Position numbers and translations under genes: made by a program. Below the pieces are notes generated by a model. It had not been told where the DNA came from, ran no database searches, and saw only the letters and a program-made list of their open reading frames with translations. 64,000 nucleotides of DNA from positions 31,648,877 to 31,712,876 of the forward strand of contig JAKSZU010000016.1 of NCBI GenBank assembly GCA_026018925.1. The letters run 5' to 3'. Source of the stretch: Tupaia tana (lineage: Eukaryota > Chordata > Mammalia > Scandentia > Tupaiidae). Positions 22,025-31,763 of this stretch are shown here, piece by piece (position 1 is the stretch's first letter; each line of letters opens with the position of its first letter).

Positions 22025-22430
22025 GAAGAGAAAAAGAAATGTTGGTCAGACTAAAACACAGTGCCAGGAAAGTTACTAAGATAAATCATCAAAATGATCA
22101 ATTTGCAATCACCCAGGAGAACATAACAAACTGGGTAGCAACCAACATGGCTTTTACAGGAACAAATCATGCCAGACCAATTTAATTTCCTTCTATGATA
22201 GAGTGACAGGCCTTGCAGATAAAAAGGATGCAATAGATGTAATCTCTCCAGACTTCTGTAAGCCTTTGATTCCGTCCTACCTGACATTCTCATCAACAAA
22301 CTGGGGAGATCTAATCTAAACCACACAACTATTCAGACGATGCATAGCCACTGGACAGAGGCATCCAGAGAGTAGTTGTCAATGACTTAGCATTTACCCA
22401 GCAGAATATTACTGACAATAGCCTCACTGT
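22025..22430 (+). mobile_element. L3/CR1-clade LINE fragment (reverse transcriptase region)
   Basis: Sense translation around 22161-22250 gives NKSCQTNLISFYDRVTGLAD and then DAIDVISPDFCK, the CR1/L3 reverse-transcriptase block (family form: conserved S-C-TNL, YDRVTGL and D-I-LDF-KAFD). A frameshift follows, after which the FD-V-DIL-KL pattern is readable. CCAGAGAGTAGTTGTCAATG at about 22356 matches the later RVQRVVVNG-like block. Long dead and ancient. Confidence 0.8.
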
Positions 22431-23065
22431 GAGGACTAGGGTCATTTAACTATTATAGTCCAATGAAAGGTGAAAATATAAATATAGGTACATGTGCAAT
22501 AAAGGATGTGTTCACACAGGAATTAAATAGCTATAAATATATTTAGAGTTGGAGGAGTATTTCTGCATAGAATTATTCGGTATAACATAAATGAATCAGT
22601 AAACAAACACTTTCAGAATAAACAATCTCCATACTTAAAAGCTTGCTTTGCCTAAAATTGCAGTCCTGAGTTTATAATAATAAGCCTAAAAGTGTTATAA
22701 TATCACCACTACCACTGCTGCCTGCACTATTTTCCTATAATCTCTGTTAATTAATACTCTGATGCCTACCTCTATTATCTGTTTGTTCTATGTAGCATTG
22801 ACTGCCCAACTCATAGTCTAATACCTTTTTCTCAGCTTCTTCAATGATCACTTGGATCAAAATGGTCATTTCTGTCTTTCCTTTTCTCTTCCTATTCTGT
22901 TTCAACACGTCCACATTCACTTACAACATTTAACCACTGTTCTTTCCTTGTGTTCTTCCCATGCTCCATATCCTGCAGATACAAGCAGATGAGATAGAAT
23001 GAATGAATGAGATCTCAAGAAGATCAAGAAGTTAGAATATAAAATTTAGAGATGAGATAGATCAG

Positions 23066-23068
<3 letters not shown>
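22431..23068. other. Unique sequence
   Basis: No gene or clear repeat. Confidence 0.45.
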
Positions 23069-23114
<46 letters not shown>

Positions 23115-23350
23115 CAGAGGGCATATGTGCTTGCCAGGGAGAGATGGACTAAGGGAGAGAGAAGAGAAATAGCAACCCCTCGCTCCCACAGAGAATGATC
23201 ATGCTGCCATCCCTTCTCCTTCATGTCTCCCTCCTTTTGGGACCTGGGCATGCAGATACACGTTTTTCAAGCCACCAGGCCCAGGACTCAAAGTTCACAG
23301 TGGGCCATCTGGGATCCAGTCACTTAATCACCATGCCATGGTCTGGTCTG
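23069..23350 (-). mobile_element. SINE family A with 44-nt poly(T) edge
   Basis: Uninterrupted T run at 23069-23112 (the A tail read in reverse), then GCCAGAGGGCATATGTGCTT, a GA-rich part, CTCCCTCCTTTTGGGACCTG and a head ending TTAATCACCATGCCATGG. The body is diverged while the tail is very long, which suggests tail expansion after insertion. Confidence 0.85.
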
Positions 23351-24209
23351 GATTTGTTTTTGTTAAAGGACAGTTAAGTACATTTGGGGATGGGGCCTGG
23401 AAAATGGTGAATGATAGAAGGTCTTGTTGGAGTGAGCCATTGTTGGAGAGAGCCACTAAAAAGGATAGCAGAAAATAATGTTAGGAACAGATTTGGCAAT
23501 TTAAGCAAGAATTGTTTATTAAGAGAGTGTCCCAAAGATAAGGTACAAAGGGTAAGACTAACTGGGAGATAGAAAAGTCACTTAATTTAAAATAATAGAA
23601 TGTCATAATTAGCTCTTTGACTTTAGGAACACCATTTAAATTTTCTGAGTCCAATTTGTCAACTTATAAAATAAGGTTATTCCCTAAGCAAACGACATGT
23701 GAGAATCAAATGAAATAATATCTATAAAAGCATAGTAAACTATGAGATGGTGCACAACTTTTAAATGTTGTAGTTGTTACTATATATATAAAGATTACTG
23801 TTCTTTAGGGACCCATGAAAAGCCTCACAGCAGCTGTACCACTGTGATTTTTATGCAAACTCAAGGACTAGAGATAAAGAGAGGTCTGCTCTGCTCTCTG
23901 GGGAAAGACTCTTAACTCTAAAATAGCCAATTAGATTAAATATCCCTTCTGGAAAGAACAAACTAACAATTAAATGGAATTTGTATTTTGTAAAAAGGAG
24001 GAGGTTAGATTACGTTTCAGATAACTTCAGAATTCATTCGAGGCCTTTTCCTTCATAGAAACAATTAAGATAGAATGTAGGAGTAAATATCTCAGGTGGT
24101 GATAGACCATGTGTGGTGTAGTGAAATAGAGAATTGAGATTATATTAAGAAAGCGAAAGCCAAAAACATATTTTAAAAGTGTTTTGATCTAGATAGCTGG
24201 CCAATATCT
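23351..24209. other. Unique sequence
   Basis: No repeat or gene recognised. Confidence 0.45.
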
Positions 24210-24397
24210 CATTTTTAAAATTATACTTATTTATCATTATTATTATTTTTCAATTTGCGTCAGGACACATGCTCTCACCAGAAAAAGACAGAGAGAGAGA
24301 GAGAAGGCAAGAAAGCAAGCTGCCAGGTCCAAGACTTGAACCGTGGTCAGCCCTGTGGGAGTCCAACCTTAACCACCATGGCACCTGCTGGCCACAG
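24210..24397 (-). mobile_element. SINE family A, short form
   Basis: About 185 bp: AT-rich tail, CTCACCAGAAAAAGACAGAG, a GA run and a head (CTTGAACCGTGGTCAGCCCT, CTTAACCACCATGGCACCTG). The middle body of the long form is absent, giving the layout head, CT block, tail. Confidence 0.8.
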
Positions 24398-25620
24398 GAT
24401 TTTAGATTCTGTTGATATTTCACATGGCAAAATGGTGGAAAATGGGACTAATTCCTTCGTATCGTCAATTTGCTTTATATATGTAGATTACAGTGGGTGA
24501 TCATGTAATATCTATTATAGGCTTGCTATTTGTGACTTGAAATGTTTCCCCCATGTGCTTCATCTTCTTGAATTCACGCTACCTCTGAAAAGTAAATAGA
24601 AGTAATATTACCCTCCTGTTTCACGGGAAGGAAACTGGGAAAATTGACATTGTCACATAATTAAGTATCAGTTGAACTTACACCTAAACCAAGATCTTGA
24701 TTACCTAAGAGAAATTCTACAGTAGCATAATATTTTACAGCGGTTAATATATTTTGAATAAAAGTCTCAGTAAAGATTATAAATATCAATCACTTTCATG
24801 AAGTGGCTTATAAATTCTAAGAGTTCATTTGTAGTGAATTTGAAATTTATATACTCTTCACAATATAAATTTAAGGGTGTGGAAAAAGTGGTCTTATGCC
24901 ATTCAATTAGATGACTCAACAAGCCTGTTGCTGGGGAAGTCTGAGCAAATGAGTTTTTGAGATTGTAAAGGGATGAGTCAAGGATGGAAGCTGAGAAGGT
25001 ATATAAACAAATTACGGGTCATGAAACAAATCATTTCATGAACAGAAATTTTTATCTATGAATTGACTTGCTTTAGAGAAGTTGTGTCTCAAGCTATTAA
25101 ATACAATGATAGTTTTATTCAAAGTCACCTTTAAGTAGTCTAATTGAATTCAACTCATTATAGAACTGAATTAATTTATTTCATTCATATTCCATAAGAA
25201 AGTTTTGTTGTGCCATTTTACCCTCAAAGAAAACTGAGTTTTAAAAAGTTAAATTGTCTAAAATAGAATATAAAGGGTTACATTTTAAATTATGAGTTGA
25301 CATTAGTGACAGTATTTAAAGAACAAGATAAACCTACTACTTGGTTTAGACTTCAGTTAAGTACATAAAAAATTTAAAGAAAACTGTCAAATGAGGTTTC
25401 TCTTTCTTTGCTTTATAAAAGAGAAAAAAAACAACTTGGAGAAGGAAAGAAAGGAAATAAGCAGATCAAATGAATGGAAAAAATGATAAACCAATGTTGT
25501 TGTTTCACTATATTTTATACATTCAAAAGTTCAAAAATGAGCAGAATTTTAATTAAAGGTTGGAAGTTTAAAGTCTACCACAAATGATTGCACTTTCATA
25601 TTTTTAAAACTTATCTCCTA
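24398..25620. other. Unique AT-rich sequence
   Basis: About 1.2 kb without recognised repeats or gene signals. Confidence 0.45.
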
Positions 25621-25621
25621 G

Positions 25622-25735
25622 TGTCCTCCTCCTTTTCCTCCTCCTTCTCTTCTTTTCTTTTTCCCTTTCCCCTTCCCCTCCTCCTCCTTCTTTTTTTCCC
25701 CCTTTTTCTTCTTTTCATTTCTTCTTCCACATTCT
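25622..25735. repeat. Polypyrimidine tract
   Basis: Nearly 100 nt of pure C/T on the plus strand, built from CTCCTCC, TTCTTTTC and CCCTTTCCCC blocks. Parts are mirror-like. Confidence 0.9.
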
Positions 25736-26109
25736 TTAAACCCCTGTACTTTCTTAGACTGTTGTCAACATTGGTGAAGTTCTGGGACACCTAGTGATAT
25801 AAACTTAAGTCATCATTTGAGCCCAAACAAACAATGGAAATAGCAGGCCTGAGAATGGAAGTCATGGGAGATGCCAGAAAAACACTCTGCAAGTGAAATT
25901 TACTGAAGAAAAGGGGTAAAGAACCGAGAATAGTGAAAGAAACAACTGAGCAGAGGTCAGGCTGTAAGGAGAAAGAAGGAAAAACGTTAAGCATGAGGCT
26001 ACATGTAAAATACTATTGATTGAAAGATTAAAGAAGAATAAACATGGTATTTCATGAAGAGTTAAGGAAGTTCTGAATATAAGACAGGAATTCCTTAATA
26101 GAACAGTCA

Positions 26110-26245
26110 AAATCACCTACAATAATTTTCTGTGTGCCAGGCACTGTGTTGATATCTCCAACAGAATCCCATATTAGCCTACTTTAGTGATAGGGACAAA
26201 GAGGCCCAGAAAGATCAAATATCTATCCCAAGACACACAGCCACT
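26110..26245 (-). mobile_element. MIR SINE, reverse
   Basis: GTGTGCCAGGCACTGTGTTG, then GACAAAGAGGCCCAGAAAG and CCAAGACACACAGCCACTGA: antisense MIR in order. Confidence 0.75.
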
Positions 26246-26284
26246 GAAGAGAAAACCCTCTTTAGAGAAAAGGTACGTAAAACA

Positions 26285-26495
26285 ATAATAATAACAACAG
26301 CTAACAAGAGTGCTATTGTGTGCCACATACTGTTCTAAACACTTCACATCATTGAGTGTCCAGATGACTCTATGAGAAAGACCCCACCTCATCAATGAGG
26401 AAACAGGCATGAAGAGGTTGAGTTGCACATGGCCACCCAACTAATAGTTGGCTGAACCAAGATTCAAACTCTGGCTGAAGAACCCAGGCCCTTAA
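26285..26495 (-). mobile_element. MIR SINE, reverse (second copy)
   Basis: TGTGCCACATACTGTTCTAA, ATGACTCTATGAGAAAGACC, AATGAGGAAACAGGCATGAA and AACCAAGATTCAAACTCTGG. A separate antisense MIR just right of the first. Confidence 0.8.
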
Positions 26496-26711
26496 AATTA
26501 TTTTAATAATAAAACCAATCTCACAATGATGGGAGTATCAAAGTGAATTATATACATAAAATAGTTAGAACTGATCTGGCACATTTAGTAAATATAAATT
26601 ATTTGTGTTACTACTAATATAGTCTGCTGCCTCTCAAAATGTAGACTATGAAGCCAGTAAAAAATGAAAGTAGAATGATCAATATTTTAGGAAAATTTTA
26701 TTAAAAGAGAA

Positions 26712-26912
26712 TTATTTATCCAACTGAAGTGGTGTAAACTGGTAAAATGCTGTGCTTCTTGGAGTGAAACCACAGGGGAGACCCAGGTTCTAGTCCTAGC
26801 CCACCATAAAAATGTGAAGTGGGGCACATACCTGTGATTCCAGATGCTGAGGAAGTTGAGGCAGGAGTATTGTGACAGAGTGAAACCCTGTCTTAAAAGA
26901 GAGAGAGAGAAT
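26712..26912 (+). mobile_element. SINE family B: tRNA head plus 7SL module
   Basis: tRNA-like head (GTGGTGTAAACTGGTAAAAT, CCCAGGTTCTAGTCCTAGCC), then a clear 7SL/Alu-like module: CATACCTGTGATTCCAG, GAAGTTGAGGCAGGAG, GAGTGAAACCCTGTCTTAAA. This copy shows the 7SL relationship well. It ends in a short GA repeat. Confidence 0.85.
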
Positions 26913-26919
26913 GCACAAA

Positions 26920-27325
26920 ATCTACTAATATAAGAGTTTTTCAAGGACAATTAAACTTAGAATTAAGCATCAAGGAGTTTTAATGCTCAGGAGAAATGCA
27001 TACAGGATACTGAAGCATGAAATTATGAAAAATGACTAAAAGGAAACTACACCAAGCTTCTATGAGCCAGAAGTCGGTAATCTATACCAATAAGAAAACA
27101 AACTTATCCATGTTTTGTATGTGTATGTACACATGCATACATGTGTATGTATGAAAGAAAGCCACATAACAGATCCCTGGGACTCCTTTCTTCATAGCTT
27201 CCTGGAGTACTTTTTTTCTCTGAGTTCTCAGAAAAGAGATAAATAAATAGAAGGTCTCTTTTCTTAGCTTACCTTATGATTATCAAGGAAGAAAATTCAA
27301 GGCATTCAATGTAGAAAACCTAGAG
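26920..27325. other. Unique sequence
   Basis: Contains a short TGTATGTG-type low-complexity patch at 27115-27150. No gene. Confidence 0.45.
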
Positions 27326-27329
27326 GATT

Positions 27330-27548
27330 GGGCCAGGAAGGTGGGTAGTGGTTAAGATGGCTGCATGGTTTAAGTCTTGAACCTTGTGGCTTGAAAAACA
27401 ACACTGGGCATATGTGTGTGTGTCCTAGAAATCTAGAGAGGAGAATGAAGGAGAGATTGTAGCATGGTCATCTCCCCTTGGGAGTGCTTTCCATTCTCTC
27501 TCTCTGTCCCTGTCTCTCTCTGGATAGAACATACAGCCAACAGCAAAT

Positions 27549-27582
<34 letters not shown>
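27330..27582 (+). mobile_element. SINE family A, older copy
   Basis: Head GGGTAGTGGTTAAGATGGCT and body (GAGAGGAGAATGAAGGAGAG), then the CT block and a 30-nt poly(A) at 27553-27582. The A tail is followed by an A/G-rich run to about 27640. Confidence 0.85.
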
Positions 27583-27584
<2 letters not shown>

Positions 27585-27639
27585 AAAGTAAAAAAGAGAG
27601 CAAAAAAGAAAGAGAGAGAGAAAGAGGAAAAAAGCCCAG

Positions 27640-27876
27640 AAGATGAAATAGGTCAAATCAGTGTGCACACGCAAATGGCCTTCTATCCAAAGTCACCCAA
27701 TGTATTGTGGGCAATGATTTATATTTTCTTCAGAATAGTCAATTTTGTATACTTGGTTTGGACTTTTGCCAGAAAAAGTATCTCCCAGCTTACGTGTCAA
27801 AGAACAGAGAATTCCATTTGATCTGTTGACCTTGTCTTGTTGTCCAAGATGAAATTGTGTTTACAGCAAGGCTAGC
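27640..27876. other. Unique sequence
   Basis: Nothing recognised. Confidence 0.4.
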
Positions 27877-27878
27877 TA

Positions 27879-27948
27879 TTGGGTTGTCGGAAAAGTCATG
27901 ACTTATTTTTCTATGCAAAAATGCATCATGACTTTACTGACGACCCAA
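27879..27948. mobile_element. Mariner-type palindromic MITE (70 bp, best copy)
   Basis: Starts TTGGGTTGTCGGAAAAGTCA and ends GACTTTACTGACGACCCAA: near-perfect inverted repeats with ATGCAAAAATGCAT at the centre, flanked by TA dinucleotides. Non-coding, so it must have been moved by a transposase in trans. Confidence 0.95.
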
Positions 27949-27950
27949 TA

Positions 27951-28345
27951 CATGGCTGCGACCTATACCATCACACTGGATCTTAGGCTCAGAAGGACCC
28001 TGCACTTGATTTAATGCTATGCTATCACTATTTTGAAATTCTTATATATATAAGCTTCAAACTGATGTTTAGTAAGTACATCCAAGAAGACAATGGAGAA
28101 TGTATGTGAGCTGCGAAAATACACACAATATGTGTTTCATCCCATTTTTTGTGTCCCCCCCCCATTCAGGTAGAGCATTGGCGATGACCCATGATCCATG
28201 ATGGAGGGTAACTTAGAAGGACTCAATGAGAGTACAATAGAAGCACGTCATGTTGGTAGAATGGGCATATACAAAAAAGTGAGATAAAACAGTTGACTTA
28301 GTTTTGTGCAACACTTACATTGTTCTGGTAAGAATAAAGTTCCTA
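27951..28345. other. Unique sequence
   Basis: No gene or repeat recognised. Confidence 0.4.
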
Positions 28346-28592
28346 TGTCCCAGCCTCTGTGGCACAGTTGGTAGCTTCTCAAACTGCAGTCTGGGAAGCC
28401 ATGTGACTGACCATAACTCAGCTCTCCAGGCAGGTGGACCTGAAACATACTAGGTGAATGTGTGCATGCCCAGGATCCTGATAAGCCAGAGAGTGGGAGA
28501 AAAGGAGTTGTGGTGTGACCAGACCCTGTTGAAGTTGCTTTCTTCTCCCTCTCTTATGCATGGGCACATACTCTCTATCATAAAAAAAATCA
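28346..28592 (+). mobile_element. SINE family A, highly diverged
   Basis: Head GTGGCACAGTTGGTAGCTTC, body GTGCATGCCCAGGATCCTGA, GGTGTGACCAGACCCTGTTG, a short CT part and the terminal CTATCATAAAAAAAAT. Diverged, but the order is preserved. Confidence 0.7.
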
Positions 28593-28785
28593 TAAACTAC
28601 ATATACAGGCTATGAAATATGCATTATTTGGGTAATTTTGCATTCTAGTTAAATGCTCTTATATTTGCATTGAAAACTGGAATTGTACAATATGATGAAT
28701 GACAAAACCCATACTAAAAATTAAAATTCTTATGTTCTCTTTACCTAGAATGATGTTTAAATAGCAAATTAAAAACACCAGAAAT

Positions 28786-28960
28786 GGGCCGGGAGGTAGC
28801 ATAGTGTTTAAGGTGCTGGATTCCCACAATGCTCCACCCCTGTTTGAGTCCCAGAACTGGTGGCTTGCTTCCTTGCTTTCTCTCTTTCTCTCTTTCTGGT
28901 GAAATTAAAAATTAATACTAACAATAAATAAAATTAAAATTAAATAAATAATTCTTAAAG
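28786..28960 (+). mobile_element. SINE family A, short form
   Basis: Head GGAGGTAGCATAGTGTTTAA, B box TGTTTGAGTCCCAG, GGTGGCTT, then directly the CT block and an AAATAAATAA-type tail. The middle body is missing, as at 24.2 kb. Confidence 0.85.
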
Positions 28961-28989
28961 GAAAAAAAATCACCGTGACACGCAAGAAA

Positions 28990-29545
28990 GAATAAGCCCA
29001 TGGAAGAAAGGAAAAAGGATTATATTTTAGTGCCTTTAACAACATTTTTTTCCCTGCTTTTTGAAAATGAGACCCTGTGTTTTTATTCTACACTGGGTCT
29101 GCAACTTAGGAAGCTAGCCCTGGCTGACTGGTTCTATGTGCCTGAAAGCAAGGGTGTTTCTTGGGCGTCCTGTTCTTGTTTGAGTTTATTCTCATGTATA
29201 CTGAGTCACTACTTTGCTCAAGGACCTTCTGATGTGTTTAGGCTAGATTAGTTATACTCCCACTTCTTGGGAGCTGCTAAGCCCATGATACCTGTTACCA
29301 TATTCCTTACACCTGTCACCTCAGCTGGACCAATCACCTTGGGCGTGTTCCCCACGTGTTCTTCCCTTGTTGAGCTTCACTAGAGCACTTCTTATTCCAT
29401 GTTGGCTTTGTTCCCAAGTTTTTTCTTCCTTACTTGACCATTTAGTAGCTCTCAGATGATGAAAATAAAGAACCTGTATTGCTCATCTTATGTCCAGACT
29501 TCGAATACAGAGCTGGCGTGTGGCAGCTTTCTCACTCACAAGCTG
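28990..29545 (+). other. Possible solo LTR-like segment
   Basis: It has an ACCAATCACCTTGGGCG segment (CCAAT-box-like), then AATAAAGAACCTGTATTGCT (polyadenylation signal followed by the tract often seen in LTRs), and a stop-rich body. I cannot find reliable TG...CA ends or a target duplication, so this is a weak call. It could be ordinary unique DNA. Confidence 0.25.
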
Positions 29546-29688
29546 ACATTACCTTCTTCCAGCCCCTACCTTCTGTACCCCTCATACACTTCCTTACACA
29601 TATAAAAAACAATGTGTTCTCTCTTAGTCCCTAGGTATAGAGGGAAGGACTGTTTTCTTGTCTTTTCCTTATACCATTAAACTTGATA

Positions 29689-29768
29689 TTGAGTCGTCAG
29701 AAAAGTCGTGACACATTTTTGCACAGAAAAACATAGAGGAGTACATCATGACTTTTCTGATGACCCAG
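29689..29768. mobile_element. Mariner-type palindromic MITE (80 bp)
   Basis: TTGAGTCGTCAGAAAAGTCG at the left and GACTTTTCTGATGACCCAG at the right, flanked by TA. The centre is about 10 bp longer than in the 70-bp form (it carries AGAAAAACATAGAGGAGTAC). Confidence 0.92.
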
Positions 29769-29770
29769 TA

Positions 29771-30310
29771 CATAGGCAAATCATTTGATTCAACTAAAAT
29801 AAAAATACTCAGGCACCCCACAGCAAACCCCTCCCTCCTTGTCATGGCATTCTTCAGTCTATAATGCTACCTAAATTGCAGGAGAATGGAAAACATAGAC
29901 AACAGCGTAAAGTTGTACAGATCAGAGTTTGATTCTGACTGGCTTGTAGCAAATGCCTATTGTAAAAATCACTCAGTTATATAAGCCTAGATTTCATCAT
30001 TTTATTAAATGGGCATAATACTAATAGTAGTACTCTCAATAATGTAGTCATGATACGAGCATGACATTTCTATAATATTTGTCATATGATTGTTGATTCA
30101 TAATACATAACTGATTTGATTATTATTATGCCTAAAAGTTCATAATATAGTGTAGGTGCTATCTTCGTTGTTAAGTCCTCTAAATGTGTAGTTCAGAGAA
30201 GACAAGGACTAGGAAAGCCTATCAAGCAGCTGCTCTTCAGCCTGATTCAAGGAAGGAGGATAATAGGTACATGCATTATTATTTGCACCCTGCTTCTCTT
30301 TTTGAAAATG
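29771..30310. other. Unique sequence
   Basis: No gene. An A-rich run at 30320-30350 just after it resembles a leftover SINE tail. Confidence 0.4.
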
Positions 30311-30350
30311 TTCTCTCAAAAAAAAAATAAAAATAAAAAAATAAATAAAG

Positions 30351-30645
30351 AGGGACCAGCAGTTAGCGTAATGGCTATGTCGCTGGACTCCCACATAGTC
30401 GACCGCGGTTCAAGTCACAGACCCGGTGGCTTAAAACTCACGCCGGGCGCATGTGTGTGCATGCCCAAGATCCCGAGAGGAGAACGAAGGAAAAGGGATT
30501 GCGGCGTGGCCATCCCCCCTGGGGGATGATTTCTCACTTTCTGTCTCTGTCTCTCTCTGTCTATCTGGCGAGCGCACGCACCCTATAGCAAAAACCTCTC
30601 CCAGAAAAAAAAAAAAAAAAGAAAGAAAGAAAAAAGAAAAAAAAA
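30351..30645 (+). mobile_element. SINE family A, young, first of a tandem pair
   Basis: Full copy from GGGACCAGCAGTTAGCGTAA to a long mixed A/G tail. Its left neighbour is an A-rich tail remnant (30319-30350) and its own A tail hosts the next SINE. Confidence 0.92.
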
Positions 30646-30905
30646 GGACCAGCAGTTGGTGTAATGGCTATGTTGCTGGACTCCATGTAGTGGACCGCAA
30701 TTCGAGTCTCAGATTTGGTGGCTTAAACTCATGCCGGGCACGTATGCATGTGTGCCCAAGATCCTGAGAGGAGAATAGAAGAGAAGGGATTATGGCATAG
30801 CCATCCCCCCTGGGGGGTGATTTTCTTGCTTTCTATCTCTCTTTCATGGCAAGCACACATGCCCTATAGCAAAAGCCAAAAACCTCTCCAAAAAAAAAAG
30901 AGAGA
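30646..30905 (+). mobile_element. SINE family A, young, second of a tandem pair
   Basis: Full copy (GGACCAGCAGTTGGTGTAAT, CTATAGCAAAAGCCAAAAAC, poly(A), then GA repeat), with more transitions than the first. Insertion into the A tail of the preceding SINE gives the head-to-tail arrangement. Confidence 0.9.
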
Positions 30906-30919
30906 GAGAGAGAGAATCT

Positions 30920-31463
30920 TCTGTGAATGACCTGAACTCTGAAATAACTAGCACAAGTCTATGATGAGTGCTAGTAAAGGGTCAGAATTCTAATGTAAGA
31001 GAAAAAAGAAGTGTGCTTATGACTGTGTTTATGTTCATGGTTATGCTAATCTATATACAAGCATGAGCAGTGGGCAAAGGGATGGGTGACCCAGGAACAT
31101 TTTGTATTGAGTGTTGGTTTGGAATGTTCTAGGCTCCTATTCTTTAGAAATTGCCTGAACCAGTTACTATCAAGCCTTGGTCAATAAATGTTGTTAAATG
31201 TGCATATGTGTTGAGAGAGAATTTTGCATGTATTCATTGTGTTTGAATCTCAGCATTGGTTACTAACAAATGCAGACTGCAGTTCCTTTTCTATGTTTCC
31301 TCTCTTACAGCTAGCTAAGAGCTACTAGCTTGATGCCATCAAATATCAGCGCCCAGTGATACTCCTGATTTCCTGATGACCAGGTATTCAGCTTCTCTAA
31401 GTTGAAAATTCTACTTCTCAGATGTAAGCATTTTTAGGAGTAATCTTTTCTTTCTCAATATTT
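30920..31463. other. Unique sequence
   Basis: No repeat or gene recognised. Confidence 0.4.
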
Positions 31464-31479
31464 AATAAGTGCCTATTCT

Positions 31480-31747
31480 TTTTTTTTTTTTTTTTTTTTT
31501 GAGAGGATTTTGCTATAGGGCACGTGCGCTCACCAGACAGAGAGAGACAGAGAGACAGAAAGAGAGAAATCACCCCCTGGGGGGGATGGCCACACCGCAA
31601 TCCCTTCTCCTCCACTCTCCTCTCAGGATTTTGGGCACGCACGCACACGCGCCCAGTATGAGTTTTAAGCCACTGGGTCCGTGACTTGAACCGCGGTCGA
31701 CTACGTGGGAGTCCAGCGACATAGCCATTACGCTAACTGCTGGTCCC
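31480..31747 (-). mobile_element. SINE family A, full length, very young
   Basis: Antisense full copy with a poly(T) edge. The head retains CpGs (AACCGCGGTCGACTACGTGG). A perfect 16-bp target duplication, AATAAGTGCCTATTCT, lies at 31464-31479 and 31748-31763. Confidence 0.96.
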
Positions 31748-31763
31748 AATAAGTGCCTATTCT

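Noticed and set aside
30302-30767. Recurrent peptide starting MAMSLDSHVVD and PKIPRGEWRRRD in several places
   Set aside because: These are translations of the SINE A head and body at each copy (8.3, 10.9, 30.4, 31.6, 57.9 kb). There is no evidence of selection on the frame.
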